64,000 nt of DNA from Endomychus coccineus (GCA_958510875.1 OY294070.1:119578703-119642702), one strand, 5' to 3'. Positions 48,047 through 59,093 are shown, counted from the first letter of the stretch. Notes: generated by a model not told the origin, from the sequence alone. Made by a program: numbers and translations.

Positions 48047-49026
48047 ATGGATGTTGAATATGATAGTGGTAGTGATACCCCATCAGATATATCTGAGAAA
48101 GCAAAGGCAATAGTATCTAATATATTACCGTCCAAATCCAAGTTAGTATATGAGAAAACATATGACAAATTTCGTGAATGGTGCGACAAGAAACATGTGA
48201 AAAACGTTTCTGAAAACGTTCTTATATGCTTATATGTTTTATCAAGGGATGGTATCAATAAATTTATTCAAGATGCTGATAACGAAACAAATTTATGTTA
48301 TAAGGTACAGATATATTAATAATTTTGTAAGATTAGCAGTAATTTCAATATTTTTTATTTGTAGGTTGTCCTAATTTTGGGTATCAGCGGTGCTTGTCGC
48401 CGTGAAGAATTATTTCATATAACTATTGATGCCATTGAAGATGCTGGATCTATATTGACTGTTAAAATACCTGATGCGAAGACCTATTGCGCAAGAACGT
48501 TTACTGTTTCAAATTCTGATTATATTGAGAAATACCGCAAGTATAGAGCACTACGGCCGCCTCATACAAAAAGTAACAAATTATTTTTGAAATATTCGAA
48601 AGGAAAATGTATTAACCAACATGTTGGGATGAATAAAATAGGAGAAATTCTCAGCTTGATTGCAAAATGGCTTGGAAAAGTCATGTATAAGAGCTACACA
48701 GGTCACTGTTTCAGGAGAAGCTCTGTAACTCTTCTCGACAATGCAGGGGGCAACATTACATCCATAAAACGTCACGGTGGTTGGAAATCTGCCTCCGTAG
48801 CAGAAGCATATATAGAAAAAGCTTAAATAACAAAATTGAGATTTTTAACAAAATATTGAATTGTCCATCTTCTTCCAAACAAATTAAAATATCTGAAAAA
48901 ATTGTGGAATCAACTCTTCAAGAAATATCTAACGTTTCTGATCAGCAGCAACATGAAACATCTTCGGGAATTTATGTTGGAAGTAATTGTTCAAACTTTA
49001 CTATCAATTATTATACCAATAAATGA
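48047..49026 (+). pseudogene. Tyrosine recombinase-like gene, one frameshift and internal deletion
   Basis: Exon 48047-48304, a 60-bp intron (GTACAG to TTTGTAG) and exon from 48365, phase 0. Exon 2 has the catalytic set of tyrosine recombinases: Arg in GACRREEL, H-x-x-R in GHCFRRSS, the HGGW block and the candidate nucleophile in AYIE. Just after that tyrosine an A-run at 48816-48820 has lost a base, giving a premature stop at 48826; the other frame continues as a Ser/Gln-rich tail to 49026. Compared with relatives I know in insect genomes, exon 1 lacks most of the core-binding domain: SENVLICLYVLS runs straight into the DGINKFIQDADNE block. Crypton-like or a domesticated relative; probably dead. 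Confidence 0.7.
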
Positions 49027-49059
49027 AATTGTTTTATGGTAAATAATCAATTAATAATT

Positions 49060-49590
49060 TGGCAGTGAAAAAAACTTTTTTTCACGGTGAAAAAAAGTAA
49101 ACATTTACGCATCAATAGAGATGCAGAAATGTCAAGTTCTTTTGACAGTTGTACAAAAAGTAATTTCAGAAGCAACTTGTGAAACAAACTTCATTTGAAT
49201 AAAAAACAAAAATTGTTTAACAGTAGTTGTGACGATATTATATTTCAAGCATGACATGGTAGATTCAGTTACATACCTAATCCTAATAAATACAATTCAT
49301 CTATAGTATTCAAAAAAAGCGATAAAAGAGAAGTTTATTTGAAAAACGAATACGCAAAAATAAACAGTTTAGTCTACAAGAAAAAATAAAATTTTATGTA
49401 ATAGCTTAGAAATCATTCATTTCATGGAATTTTGTTGAATTCCTTTAAAAGAAGTGCCTCCATAATGTTTTTACAGAAACAAAATTTTACATAAATGAAT
49501 AAGTTACGGAGTATATTTTAAACAGTTGAAAATATCGATGTGCATCTTTTGTTATTCACTTTCTCACAAAAATTGAGCTTGTAACATGTA
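49060..49590. other. 3' flank of recombinase with a short hairpin
   Basis: CAGTGAAAAAAACTTTTTTTCACGG-type hairpin at about 49063-49090, possibly the other end of the recombinase element. Otherwise AT-rich and empty. Confidence 0.4.
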
Positions 49591-49641
49591 CCACTATTGA
49601 TAAGAAATAATCACCCTTATCCACTAAAAATACTTTCAAAG

Positions 49642-49683
49642 TACTAAGGACCTTTCGGCTACCAAGTAGCCATCATCAGAGTA
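49642..49683 (-). ncRNA. Best-preserved hammerhead-ribozyme-like motif
   Basis: Minus strand 49683-49642: TACT, CTGATGA, T, stem II GGCTAC/GTAGCC with a 3-base loop, GAA, AGGTCCT, T at the cleavage position, AGTA. TACT and AGTA pair as helix I. AGGTCCT is self-complementary around a central T, so helix III would be tiny within one molecule but seven positions long between two molecules. One extra T sits between CTGATGA and stem II. It starts 8 bases after the Penelope endonuclease frame, same strand. Confidence 0.65.
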
Positions 49684-49690
49684 AACTAAA

Positions 49691-50301
49691 TTATAAATCA
49701 AAATGTGCCTGTTTAAATACTATTTGGAGAAAATAATGTAAAGAAAGGTTACCCTCAGCTGGAGATAAATCGGAATTTATTAAATTGCTCTTTAGTTTAT
49801 ACATTTCCAACCCTTCTAAATTACCTAGACATTTCTCTGTACTGTGTTTTAAAAGTGATAAACTTTCTTGAGAAATGGTATGACCTGTATTCAAAATATG
49901 TTCGGCTACCGCTGATTGTTCACCATTATTTTTCTTTATATGGCCAAAATGTTCCTTATAACGGGTTAAAATGTTCCTTCTAGTTTGACCCACATAGCAT
50001 TTTGAGAACGACTCACAATTGATTTTGTAAATCTCGGATTTGTCGAAATCGAGAATTTTTCAAATGTTTTGCCTAAACGGTGTTTTAACTTGTTCTTACA
50101 TCTATAAACTGGTTGTATTGCAGATGTAGAAAACAAACTATGGAATTTATTAATTACTGAAGAACGATAAGTGAAATTTTTGAATATTATTGAAGTATTT
50201 GAAGGTAATGGCTCTAATTTGCATAGTTGGCTGCGTTCCAATTTCCTTTTTTGTTTCGAAATTAAATAATTGATCGAAGGTTTGTGGTAACCATTGCCCA
50301 A
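49691..50301 (-). pseudogene. Penelope-like element, endonuclease end
   Basis: Two overlapping minus frames. 50301-49966 gives a linker region with YRCKNKLKHRLGKT. 49993-49691 gives the GIY-YIG endonuclease from GQTRRNILTRYKEHF through AEHILNTGHTISQESLSLL to the stop. One frameshift separates them and removes the CESC/CYV part. The hammerhead-like motif follows at once. The RT is missing, so this is a 5'-truncated copy. Confidence 0.8.
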
Positions 50302-50592
50302 GGCAACTTGCTCAAAGAGGCGTTCAATAATATTTATGCACTAGACCATTAAACGGAGCTAGTTTACAACTAAATGGTGTAGCTGAATCCGCAGGGGTAT
50401 ACCTATTCGTTCGAAAATGTTTTCTTTATATGTCGAAATCCAAGTGATTACCATCTTTTATAATATTAATATCGCACTCAGTGTTGTAGTGTATCCATAG
50501 TTGTGAACATCATTTCAAAAATAATCGGATACAGCCAGTATATATACTAACACAATTCTGCAATTAGCTTAGTTCAACGGAAAATCTTATTT

Positions 50593-53500
50593 TTACTTAG
50601 ACATACATGAGTCAGATTCTACATCACATACGCATTCAGGAATGCTAGATGTTTTAACTGATATTTCTTTAATCTTCTCATTGCTCATAATCGACTTAGA
50701 CCATTTTACACTTTTCGGGTACACTATGTGATTGAAAACAAGTGCACGATATTTATCGAATAGAACATCTCGCAATTCCAGCCCGTGTTCGTAATTTCTC
50801 GATTCGCAGATCACTTTCACATCTACGGCGAGAATATCGTTTGTTATCCAGGCTCTTTCGAAATACATATTTTTGATGGAGACTCCTGAAAATAACCAAA
50901 ATAATTTTCGTTGTGCATTTAATATAAATCATTAAACTGAACAGTAAAATGAGAATGAAACACTCTTCACCAACAATATGTGGGGATCAACTCTTAAAGT
51001 CGGGGCAGTTTGCCCTAAGCTGAGCCGTGGTCCTGGTGGAGGCATAGCAATTGAAATACACTCACTTATAAAAGAGTTGAACTTTACTAAATGTAGAGCT
51101 TGACGTCATTACGACTTAATGTCTTGCTCTACTAGAATAACAACAGTACGGATACAAACGAATAGTACTAATCTAAACGATGATTGATCATTAGGAATCT
51201 CTCCATATGATATCTGATTATGATATGCCTATATGTGAATGTATGAATATATAATAATGTCATATAATGTTATTGTTAGTGTGTCCTAGTTAATCTAGTC
51301 TATGATGTCAAGGTAGCTTATACTGAACAATATGTTTATTATACTAATAGCAGTAAACATATTGTTTGTGCATTGGCTATGAAATATTAACATATACTTA
51401 ATAACATTACTAATAGGAATAAGGTCGCATTCTATAATTTAGGGATTTCAGGTAATCTCGTATAGGGATGGAAGATTCCTATACTACAAATATATTATTG
51501 ATTGTTTCACCACGAAGTGGCATCCTGGAATTACTTATTAACTGAATAGAACTGAGGTGTTATTATTAGAGATGTGCAAATGCATATTTATATAATATTT
51601 GTTTTTGAATAAACTTATTGATACTAAATGTCATTAGAAATCAAGCATTGACAATACACTTTTGAGGCAAATGTTTAAAAAATTTGACATTTGTAAATAT
51701 ATTTTTTCCGAAATATAAGGAATATATAAGGGCCGTCTCCAGCAGGTCACATCATCGGGTCCTTAGTGATCGTCGATAATCACCGAGGTCAGTCTCAATT
51801 CAATTAAAAACAAGCAATCAATCAACAATAAACTGATTGATTGATTTGCTTTTGCAAATCAGACAATAACAGTGATAAATTATAGAACAGTTCACCCTGT
51901 AGATACACTATAGCACTATAAATAGGAAATAGTCACCCATATTCACTAAAAATACTCATAAAGTACTGAGGGAGGACCTTTTTTTAATAACATGCTTTTT
52001 CGTTTACAAATTTTCTCCCCTTTTAAATTACCTAGATATTTGTCTGTTACAAGTGATAAACTATTTTGAGAAATGGTGTGACCTGTATTCAAAATATGTT
52101 TGGCTGACGTTGATTTTTCACCATTATTTCAATTCATACGGGCAAAATGTTTCTTAAATCGACTTAAAATGTTCATTCTAGTTTGACCCATATAGCGTTT
52201 TGGGTGACAACCATCTTTTACAATGTTAATATCTAGGAAAGGAAGCTGATTATCTCTTTCTATTTCGACAGTGAATTTCAGTGACTCAAATTGGCTATTA
52301 AGCATGTTCAAAAAGCCATGTAATTCAAAATGTTTACTTGTGATCGCAAAAATATCGTCAACATATCTATACTTAACTTTTGGAAACTGATTCAATTTTG
52401 ATTTGAAGGAGGTTTCAAATTAGCTTTGGAAAATATTAGCCAAAAAAGGAAAGACTGGATTGCCCATTACACATCCGTTGTAAAATACATAAAGACGTAA
52501 GGATCACGTCCAGCTCCTATCGGGAATATTAATATTTGAAAGCCATTTCTTCAGAATGTTCATTGACTCAGGGATTGGGGTATTTGTGCAAGTGCAACCT
52601 TCGGGAAGCTATTCCAAATCACTCCCAGATTTCAAACTTCCAAAGTGCGAAATCGTAGCTGCTCCCCTCTTTGATGAATGTCAGGGCCGTATGCTTTAGG
52701 GAGGGGGCCCAGCTAGACGAAATATTAAATATTGCATATAATTTTGAGAATAATAAATGTAGCCATAAAACCTTATGGAAATTGTCCTCAATCACTTCTA
52801 GATTCTGAAATACCAAGACAGGAAATCTTAGCTGCTCCCCTTATCGATTAATATATATCTCAGGGTCGTTACTAGAAATTATGTATGAGACAGAGTGCCC
52901 AGCTGGACAAAATATGTTCGATTAATCATTTCTAGTGCATGAAATGATCTTTTCAGTATATTTTTACCACTTTCGGCATTACCCAGGACCAACGACGTGG
53001 ACGTAGTGGTTATTTAACCTCACGTCTAAAAAAAAAAATTTTTTTTAATTCTTTTTAGAAATATTCATTACATATTTAGTGAACAAAATTCTACAACTGC
53101 CTCGAAAAATGTTTCCACATATAATTCATCCTGGATTGTATTCATGTTATAACTCTTCCAAGTTTGCATGAATTGGCGATGTAGTGAGTCTCCACTTTGC
53201 TCCGACCAATAACCTAATCCGTTATTATTCATCCTCCATCTGAGGGTAACCCCTTTTTCACATTATTATCGCTCAAATAGTATTTAAACGAACACATTTT
53301 GATTTATAATTTAGCTATCTCTGATGATGGCTACCGGGTAGCCGAAAGGTTATCAGTAAGAGTATTTTTAGTGTATAAAGGTGAATATTTCTTATTTATA
53401 GATACAATAACACATCTGGTTGTGGCTTTCTTGGATTCGGTTATTGAGTAACTGTTTCTGAAAATGTTACAATTTTATCATCAATAATCAGTTATTGAAG

Positions 53501-56500
53501 GGTAAAGTGTTTTATTCACATCTTACTATTCGACTGATATTCATTCATTCATTGATATCACTGATGCAAAACTTACACGGTCTTGGCACGATACTGTTGT
53601 GTGTAAATATATCTTTGCTAAATGAACAAGAAGTTCTTACTCACCCACACTATTGATCAGGTTACAAAGATGAGAAACACTCCCGGGTCTATCGGTGATA
53701 GTGATTTTAACCATAATTAATCGCCCATCGGCCACAAGACCTCTTTCTATAGCCCTTCCCAGGACCGTCGTGTCTATATTGCCACCAGACAGTATCAAAC
53801 CAACCTTCTTCCCCCTGAGTTCGTCCAGTTGACCAGATAAAATTGCAGCAAGTCCTGCAGCTCCCGCACCTTCCACGACAGCCTTTTCATATTCTACTAG
53901 TCGTAGAATAGCTATTGCAATGAATTCTTCTTTGATCGTTACCACTTTATGTAAAATGTTTTTGACAGATTCGAATGCGTTGAATCCAATTCTCTGAACC
54001 GCCAAACCATCAGCTAACGTATTTCCTATCTCAACGTGAGATGGTTTCCCCATTTCAAGGGCTCTAGTCAGGCATTGGGCTCTCTCAGGCTCAACACCGA
54101 TAATCAAGCAATTTTTATTCAGAGCACGGATAGCTACTGCTACGCCGGCAATGATTCCTCCTCCACCTACAGGAACTATGACAGCTTCTAAGTCTGGAAC
54201 TTGTTCCCACATTTCGAGACCTATGGTGCCTTAAAAATTCAAAACCAATTATTATTATTCCAAAACATTCAAGCATAGCATCGAACTGTATGATCCACTC
54301 CTCTAATTTCTTGGTTTTCAATTATTTTTGGCGGGAAAAATGCATTCCTTCCCAATTTCTTGAATTTGTCATATTTTGTGTCAGAAAAGCAATTGCGCAT
54401 CTAATTAAAAGGTAGAGGAATAAAAATGTGGAAGAGGATTGTAGATATTGAACGGCCAAATGCGAACGTCTATCAGAACAGAATTATATCAAAAGCTCAC
54501 ATGAAGACAAGTTTTTAATAACAATGTGGAGGTAAATAATGACCCTCAAGTATATCGATAATTTAAAGTAGTCACCGTTGTGTACATGACGTTAAATCAT
54601 CGGTGATACCGAATATGATTGATAATTTCTCAGACTAAATATATGCCCAAGCCCATGCCGATGACTTGGCTGGTGTCATCTTCGGGCGGCACTTGAGGAC
54701 GCTGTGCGAGTTGCAAGACACGCTGCTCAGCATAGTGGATGGCTGGTGTCGCACGGAGGGGCTCAGGGTAAATCCTGACAAAACGGAAATTGTTCTGTTT
54801 ACAAGGGAACGCTAGCTGGGCACACTACCAGAGATTCGTTTCTCTGGCAAGGTCCTGCAATTGAAAGGATCAGTGAAGGCCTCTGCGTCATTTTGGGCGT
54901 GCTTTCAGCAGCACACGAGGATTACAGCCAAAGATTCCTCATTGCATCTATACAGCTGTGATCAGGCCTATGGTTAGCTATGCTGCGGTAGTGAGGCAAT
55001 TTCTAAATGCCCCATACTAGAAATGAAGCAAGATAGCATGATCTCAGCTGTATGTCTTACTTCTCCCAAAATCCTCATCCCTGATAGTGGAGATTGGAGT
55101 AACAAAACTCTCACCCAGGCCTCTGAGGTGGGACACTATATCAGTTACTCTAGGCGCTTACTGCACGGTTTTTCAGGCGTAGCTCTAAGCAATATTGACT
55201 TGTGCCTTGGAAAACCTGCGAAAGAACAATGTAAATGGGCGCATATATATTTGCATAGACAGCCGGTCGATTCTGGGAGCTCTCAAATCACCCAGATTCA
55301 CATCAAGGCTTTGTTAGAGAATGCAGGGATACACTGGCTGAACTAGCCAGGAGGAATAAAGTTCAACTCATCTGGGTCCCTGGACACAGTGGAGCTGTAG
55401 GAAACGAAATGACCGACTTCCTGGCCAAGTGAGGGTTATCTAAAGCCCCCGTAGGGCCGGAGCCAATGATCGCTTTATCAAATTGCGTGAGGAGTCTCGC
55501 CCTTTTGGGTCAACTGAATGAAGAGTGGTCTGAACTGTGGCGAGAATCATCACTCACGAGGCAGGCCAAGTTCTTCATCAAAGAGCCTATGCCTAGGCTC
55601 TTGGAGAAACTTCTTTCTCAACAAAAAGGACATCAGAGAGACCACCGGAATCCTAACCGGTCGCTGTCGCCTGACCCAATATGTAGGAAATGTAGAGAAG
55701 CGGAAGAAACTGTCTCTCACATCCTGTTGGAATGCCCAGCATTGGCATCCCTCAGGCTCGACACTTCGGAGAATCAAAGCTGCTCCCAGAAGCCAACACT
55801 GGCAATATTCTGGGTTTCTGGCAAGCCACAAGATAGAATGAGCTTCTGACCACGGGGCGCACAATGGGCCCAACTAAGTGGCCTAAGTGCATTTGTGGGC
55901 TACGCCCACTCCCCTCAAGTGATGAGGATGACGAATATATTTACCTGAGAGGCTCCAGTGGCGAATATACGAACGTAAATTTATATATATTTCTCACAGC
56001 TTCTATATATTTACATTCTACAATCCATATAGCATGATCAATGTATATATAGAAAATTATTCTAAATATATTGTGAAATTTATATTATATTCCAAGATAT
56101 TTAAAATATAAATAAGTATCAATTATGGCACAAAAGGAGCCTCATATCCATCTGACACTGTTTTAGGAAGGTACTGAGAATGGCGTAATTGTCATGGTGA
56201 CAGAATTAACCAAACCTACAAAATGCGCGGGGTGCGGTAGTAAATTTTACAATGGTTTAGTATTCCAGGGTTTAACCAATTTCCTAAGATACCCGGTGGT
56301 ATTACAAAGAGAATGAAATGAAAATATGGAAAGAAATCGTATGGTTCGTTCTTTTCTGGAGCTACATCCGTTTTTATTCAAAACTTTCCGGTCATTTAGA
56401 CACATCCGGTGTATGCTAAGAACGTACAGTTGCATCAAACTTATGCCCTTTGATTGCTCCGCTGTATTTTCAACTTACCTTGACCAGCTAGTATATGAGG

Positions 56501-56995
56501 ATGATCGTATCCATCGATGTAAGTCAATCCATGTTCTCTGCCATAGTTTAACGCGAATTCTTTAGATTGCTCCAGCAATCCCCCTTCCACTATAACATTA
56601 CCGTGATAAGTTATACATTTTTGAATTTTCATTATAGGTGCTACCAATGGCATGACAACAGTTACAGGAATGCCCAGATCATAACCATGATAGCAGCAAG
56701 CTAGTGCATGATTGCCTGCCGATGCTGTTATTATGCCTTTTTTTCTTTTATTCGGCGGTAACATCAAAAGTGCATACCTGGCTCCCCTCTCTTTGAAACT
56801 ACCGGTAGCTTGCATGAACTCTTTCTTCAAATAAAGCTGCATATCTGTTACTTTAGACATAAGACCCGATTGGGTGCAATCAGTTCGTATAACGCCGTTT
56901 TTTATACGGAAAGAAGCTGATGTTATTTCATTAAATGATACTGCTACAGGATTGTTTGGATCGCAGAATGGGTCATCTGGTTCTTCGCTTTGCAT
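50593..56995 (-). CDS. Threonine dehydratase paralogue A
   Basis: Exons 56995-56479 (ATG; the open frame runs a few codons further up but begins with TTG after a TGA; donor GTAAGT), 54229-53645 (acceptor TTTTTAAG, donor GTGAGT) and 50885-50593 (acceptor ATTTTCAG), phase 1, about 464 residues. PLP lysine in SFKERGA (residue 68), pocket motif SAGNHA as in the family, phosphate loop PVGGGGIIAG, LADGLAV, SGGNIDT, DRPG opening the ACT domain, then VKVICESRNYEHG. This is the copy with the most conventional active site, so the best candidate for a normal threonine deaminase feeding 2-oxobutanoate. The tail ends in an acidic, Cys-containing stretch (CVCDVESDSCMSK). Introns hold Penelope and non-LTR pieces. 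Confidence 0.9.
50890..51880. other. Intron 2 of dehydratase A, lower part
   Basis: AT-rich. Near 51310-51370 an ATACTGAACAATATGTTTAT / ACATATTGTTTGTG inverted pair forms a small hairpin. No gene recognised. Confidence 0.35.
51890..52600 (-). pseudogene. Penelope RT fused to endonuclease by deletion
   Basis: Minus strand: TPIPESMNILKKWL near 52560, FYNGCVMGNPVFPFLANIF near 52490-52430, then 52395-52129 with the catalytic KYRYVDDIF block, QLPFLDINIVKDG, and directly RYMGQTRMNILSRFKKHF of the endonuclease. The region between is deleted. Further left are terminal-repeat sequences (GTTCACCCTGTAGATACACT, TACTCATAAAGTACTGAGG) without the hammerhead core. One early stop. In intron 2 of dehydratase A. 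Confidence 0.8.
52601..53310. other. Intron 2 of dehydratase A, upper part
   Basis: Two related phrases (TTCAAACTTCCAAAGTGCGA and TTCTGAAATACCAAGACAGG, each followed by AATCGTAGCTGCTCCCCT-like sequence near 52650 and 52830) mark a diverged ~180-bp duplication. No gene. Confidence 0.4.
53317..53358 (+). ncRNA. Hammerhead-like motif, opposite strand to gene A
   Basis: CTGATGA at 53321, stem GGCTAC/GTAGCC with loop CGG, GAAA, AGGTTAT, C at the cleavage position, AGTA. The core is intact; helices I and III have mismatches. In intron 2 of dehydratase A. Confidence 0.55.
54240..54640. other. Intron 1 of dehydratase A, near exon 2
   Basis: Nothing recognised. Confidence 0.3.
54650..54910 (+). pseudogene. 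GC-rich R1/TRAS-type RT fragment
   Basis: AQAHADDLAGVIF (the F/Y-ADD catalytic block as HADD) followed by LCELQDTLLSIVDGWCRTEG and LRVNPDKTEIVLFTRER. Clearly GC-richer than its surroundings and from a different family than the RNase H piece that follows, so two elements are joined here. Confidence 0.7.
54920..55870 (+). pseudogene. Non-LTR RNase H and zinc-knuckle remnant
   Basis: Same family as 4667-7282: 55023-55346 covers the RNase H core region (KWAHIYLHRQPVDSGSSQ), a stop, then out of frame WVPGHSGAVGNEMTDFLAK, and 55660-55850 with PDPICRKCREAEETVSHIL. It ends near 55930 with a GTGATGAGGATGACGAATAT tail. Dead copy within intron 1 of dehydratase A. Confidence 0.7.
55935..56470. other. 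Intron 1 of dehydratase A, near exon 1
   Basis: AT-rich; nothing recognised. Confidence 0.3.
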
Positions 56996-56999
56996 TGTT

Positions 57000-57750
57000 T
57001 CACATGCACTATCCAATTTATTTCACCATGACATTTTCACTTCGAATTTTGCCAAACTAACACTCAAAGTTCGTGGCGTTTTTAGAACCATAGAAAAATA
57101 ACGCTCACCGCGAAACGTGGAAAATTTACATGATGAAAATGACATACAGAATATAAAGAGGAATCTTTGGAAAAATAAGTTTGATAATATGAATAATATG
57201 CTCCCTTCAGATTTTTATGTCATATTTTTTTATTATCGCTGTCCATTGAAATAGACATTTAATGTCATGACATGTGTTTCTAAGCATTTAGTTGTTTCTA
57301 ATCAGTTGTAACATATTAGTTCAAGCGTTGGCGAAGGCGACGCCGCTAACGGTTCTTACAGGTGCTAGTATAAATAAATTATGTAACAAATTCTTCGAAT
57401 AAATGTTAAACGTGATAACCTAAACCAGCGTTATTAGATTCATTCAGGATTTACTTCATTCTTTTATATACTGCATTCGTCTTAATTCAGATTCCGTATT
57501 ATACACTTCTATTTAGACAATAAGATTTTAAAAAAAGACTTCCAATAGTTCGAAACTTAAGGTCTATGTGATATATTGGAGAACCCATGGCACAACCATC
57601 TACTTGTTATTAACAATCATTCTTATATTGTAAAAAAAACTGTGATCAATTATTCACATGACTTTCACTTTTGTTAGCCAAAAATTGATTTAGAAAAGAA
57701 ATAAATATCTATATTTTATGAATTAGCTATTCTATAATTCACATTTTATG
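57000..57750. other. 5' flank of dehydratase A
   Basis: Upstream of the ATG at 56995; AT-rich with no identified promoter or gene. Confidence 0.3.
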
Positions 57751-58434
57751 TATATTACCAGGGCCGGATTAACACTATGAGGGGCCCTAAGCACAACAGA
57801 TTTTGGGGGCAACTCCCCCCCTTTTTTTTTAATTACTCTTTATTCATGGAATAAAATAATTTGTAGAGTAATATAATGCTCTAACTCGTGGAGAAGGTTA
57901 TTGCCAGAAAAATAAGTACATAAATGAATATTTACACTATTAGTACGTCTTCTTAATTTGACATAATATACAATGCGTAACTAACTACATTAATCACTTT
58001 TACAATTGCACTTTTGGAAACTTATCCGCTGAATGATTCGCTTATATCTAACTGACTTAGAACAATCCTTTCCTGCACTTTCTAGCCGCAAAATCTTTTT
58101 TCAGGTCATCGAAGCTGATTCGACGCAATACATCAGCTTCCATGCACAGTAGTGCCAGCGAGTCTAACCTATCCTGTCGCATATTTGTCCTCAAAGGGTT
58201 TTTAATGCGTTTTAAGTTGCCACTGCACTGCACTTCCAAGATAAAGAGTAGTTATGAGCGCGAATTATTCGCCTTTAATACAAAATCAACTAATTCTTGA
58301 CTACTTTTAAATATTACCAGTCGTTTGGCATACGCAAACTTTTATATACCAGTATTCCGCGGGGCCCCCAAAATGTCGGGGCCCTCAGCTATAGCTTAGT
58401 CAAGCTTATGCTATAATCCAGCACTCTATATTAC
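57751..58434 (-). mobile_element. hAT remnant, 668 bp, with 8-bp target-site duplication
   Basis: Element 57759-58426 starts CAGGGCCGGATTA and ends TAATCCAGCACTC (imperfect inverted repeats), bracketed by the direct 8-bp TATATTAC at 57751-57758 and 58427-58434. Minus strand 58239-58057 encodes the hAT C-terminal dimerisation end (LKRIKNPLRTNMRQDRLDSL, then ALLCMEADVLRRISFDDL). The rest of the transposase is deleted. Confidence 0.88.
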
Positions 58435-58539
58435 TAACAACTAATCAAGTTTAAAATAATTCTATAGAATCTAACCTTAAAACTGTCATTTATAAATGTC
58501 AGATAATACATTATCTTTTTTAGGTTGAATTAAATAGGC

Positions 58540-59093
58540 AATAGAAAGTGGTACCTCAAAATAACTGAACTTGGCTAAGCTTGAATTAGATTATTATAAA
58601 GTTTTAAAAGACAAATCTATTTTGTCATTAACACAATTGTTTCTTCTAATTTGAATACTTTCCAATAACAAAAGTTTATTTACATTCTTTTCAATATCCA
58701 AAATTTTTGTATTCAAATGAGTTTGTGTCTTTTACATGTTTACTAAGTACAGTAGATAAATATTTGGTATATTTATGCCCATCCAATCTTTTATAGAGGT
58801 ATTGGGAAGATTGGCCGTATACACCTTCTTACGCAATCTTTACAAGGGATGGAATAAACTGAATGGGTTATCTTTTTGAAAGGTACGTTGCTTTTTAATT
58901 TAGTAAAAAGACTTTTTCGGTTTAAATAACTTTTATGACATATATGTAGATCATAATGTTTTACTACATTATATAATTTTTCAGATAGATCATTAATATA
59001 TGGTAGTGATGGGTAATGTTCATCTTTTGATTTCTCATTATTGGTATCAGAGCGCGAAGAAAACACTGCCGTACCATCCTTTACTGGAACCAT
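58540..59093 (-). pseudogene. Penelope-like endonuclease fragment, third family
   Basis: Minus strand: KLYNVVKHYDLHICHKSYLN, VYSIPCKDC, then in shifted frame YKRLDGHKYTKYLSTVLSKH and KDTNSFEYKN. The CxxC and following blocks match the Penelope endonuclease, but sequence differs from the 8.1-kb and 49.7-kb copies. Frameshifts present. Confidence 0.6.

Noticed and set aside
54115..54321. 68-codon minus frame overlapping exon 2 of dehydratase A
   Set aside because: Out-of-frame shadow of the exon with its upstream intron.
20660..57016. Dehydratase genes as bacterial contamination or bacterial transfer
   Set aside because: All copies have spliceosomal introns with consistent phases, lie among insect transposons, and resemble animal versions with an ACT end.
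56995..57016. Start of dehydratase A seven codons upstream
   Set aside because: That codon is TTG preceded by an in-frame TGA two codons earlier; the first ATG is at 56995.
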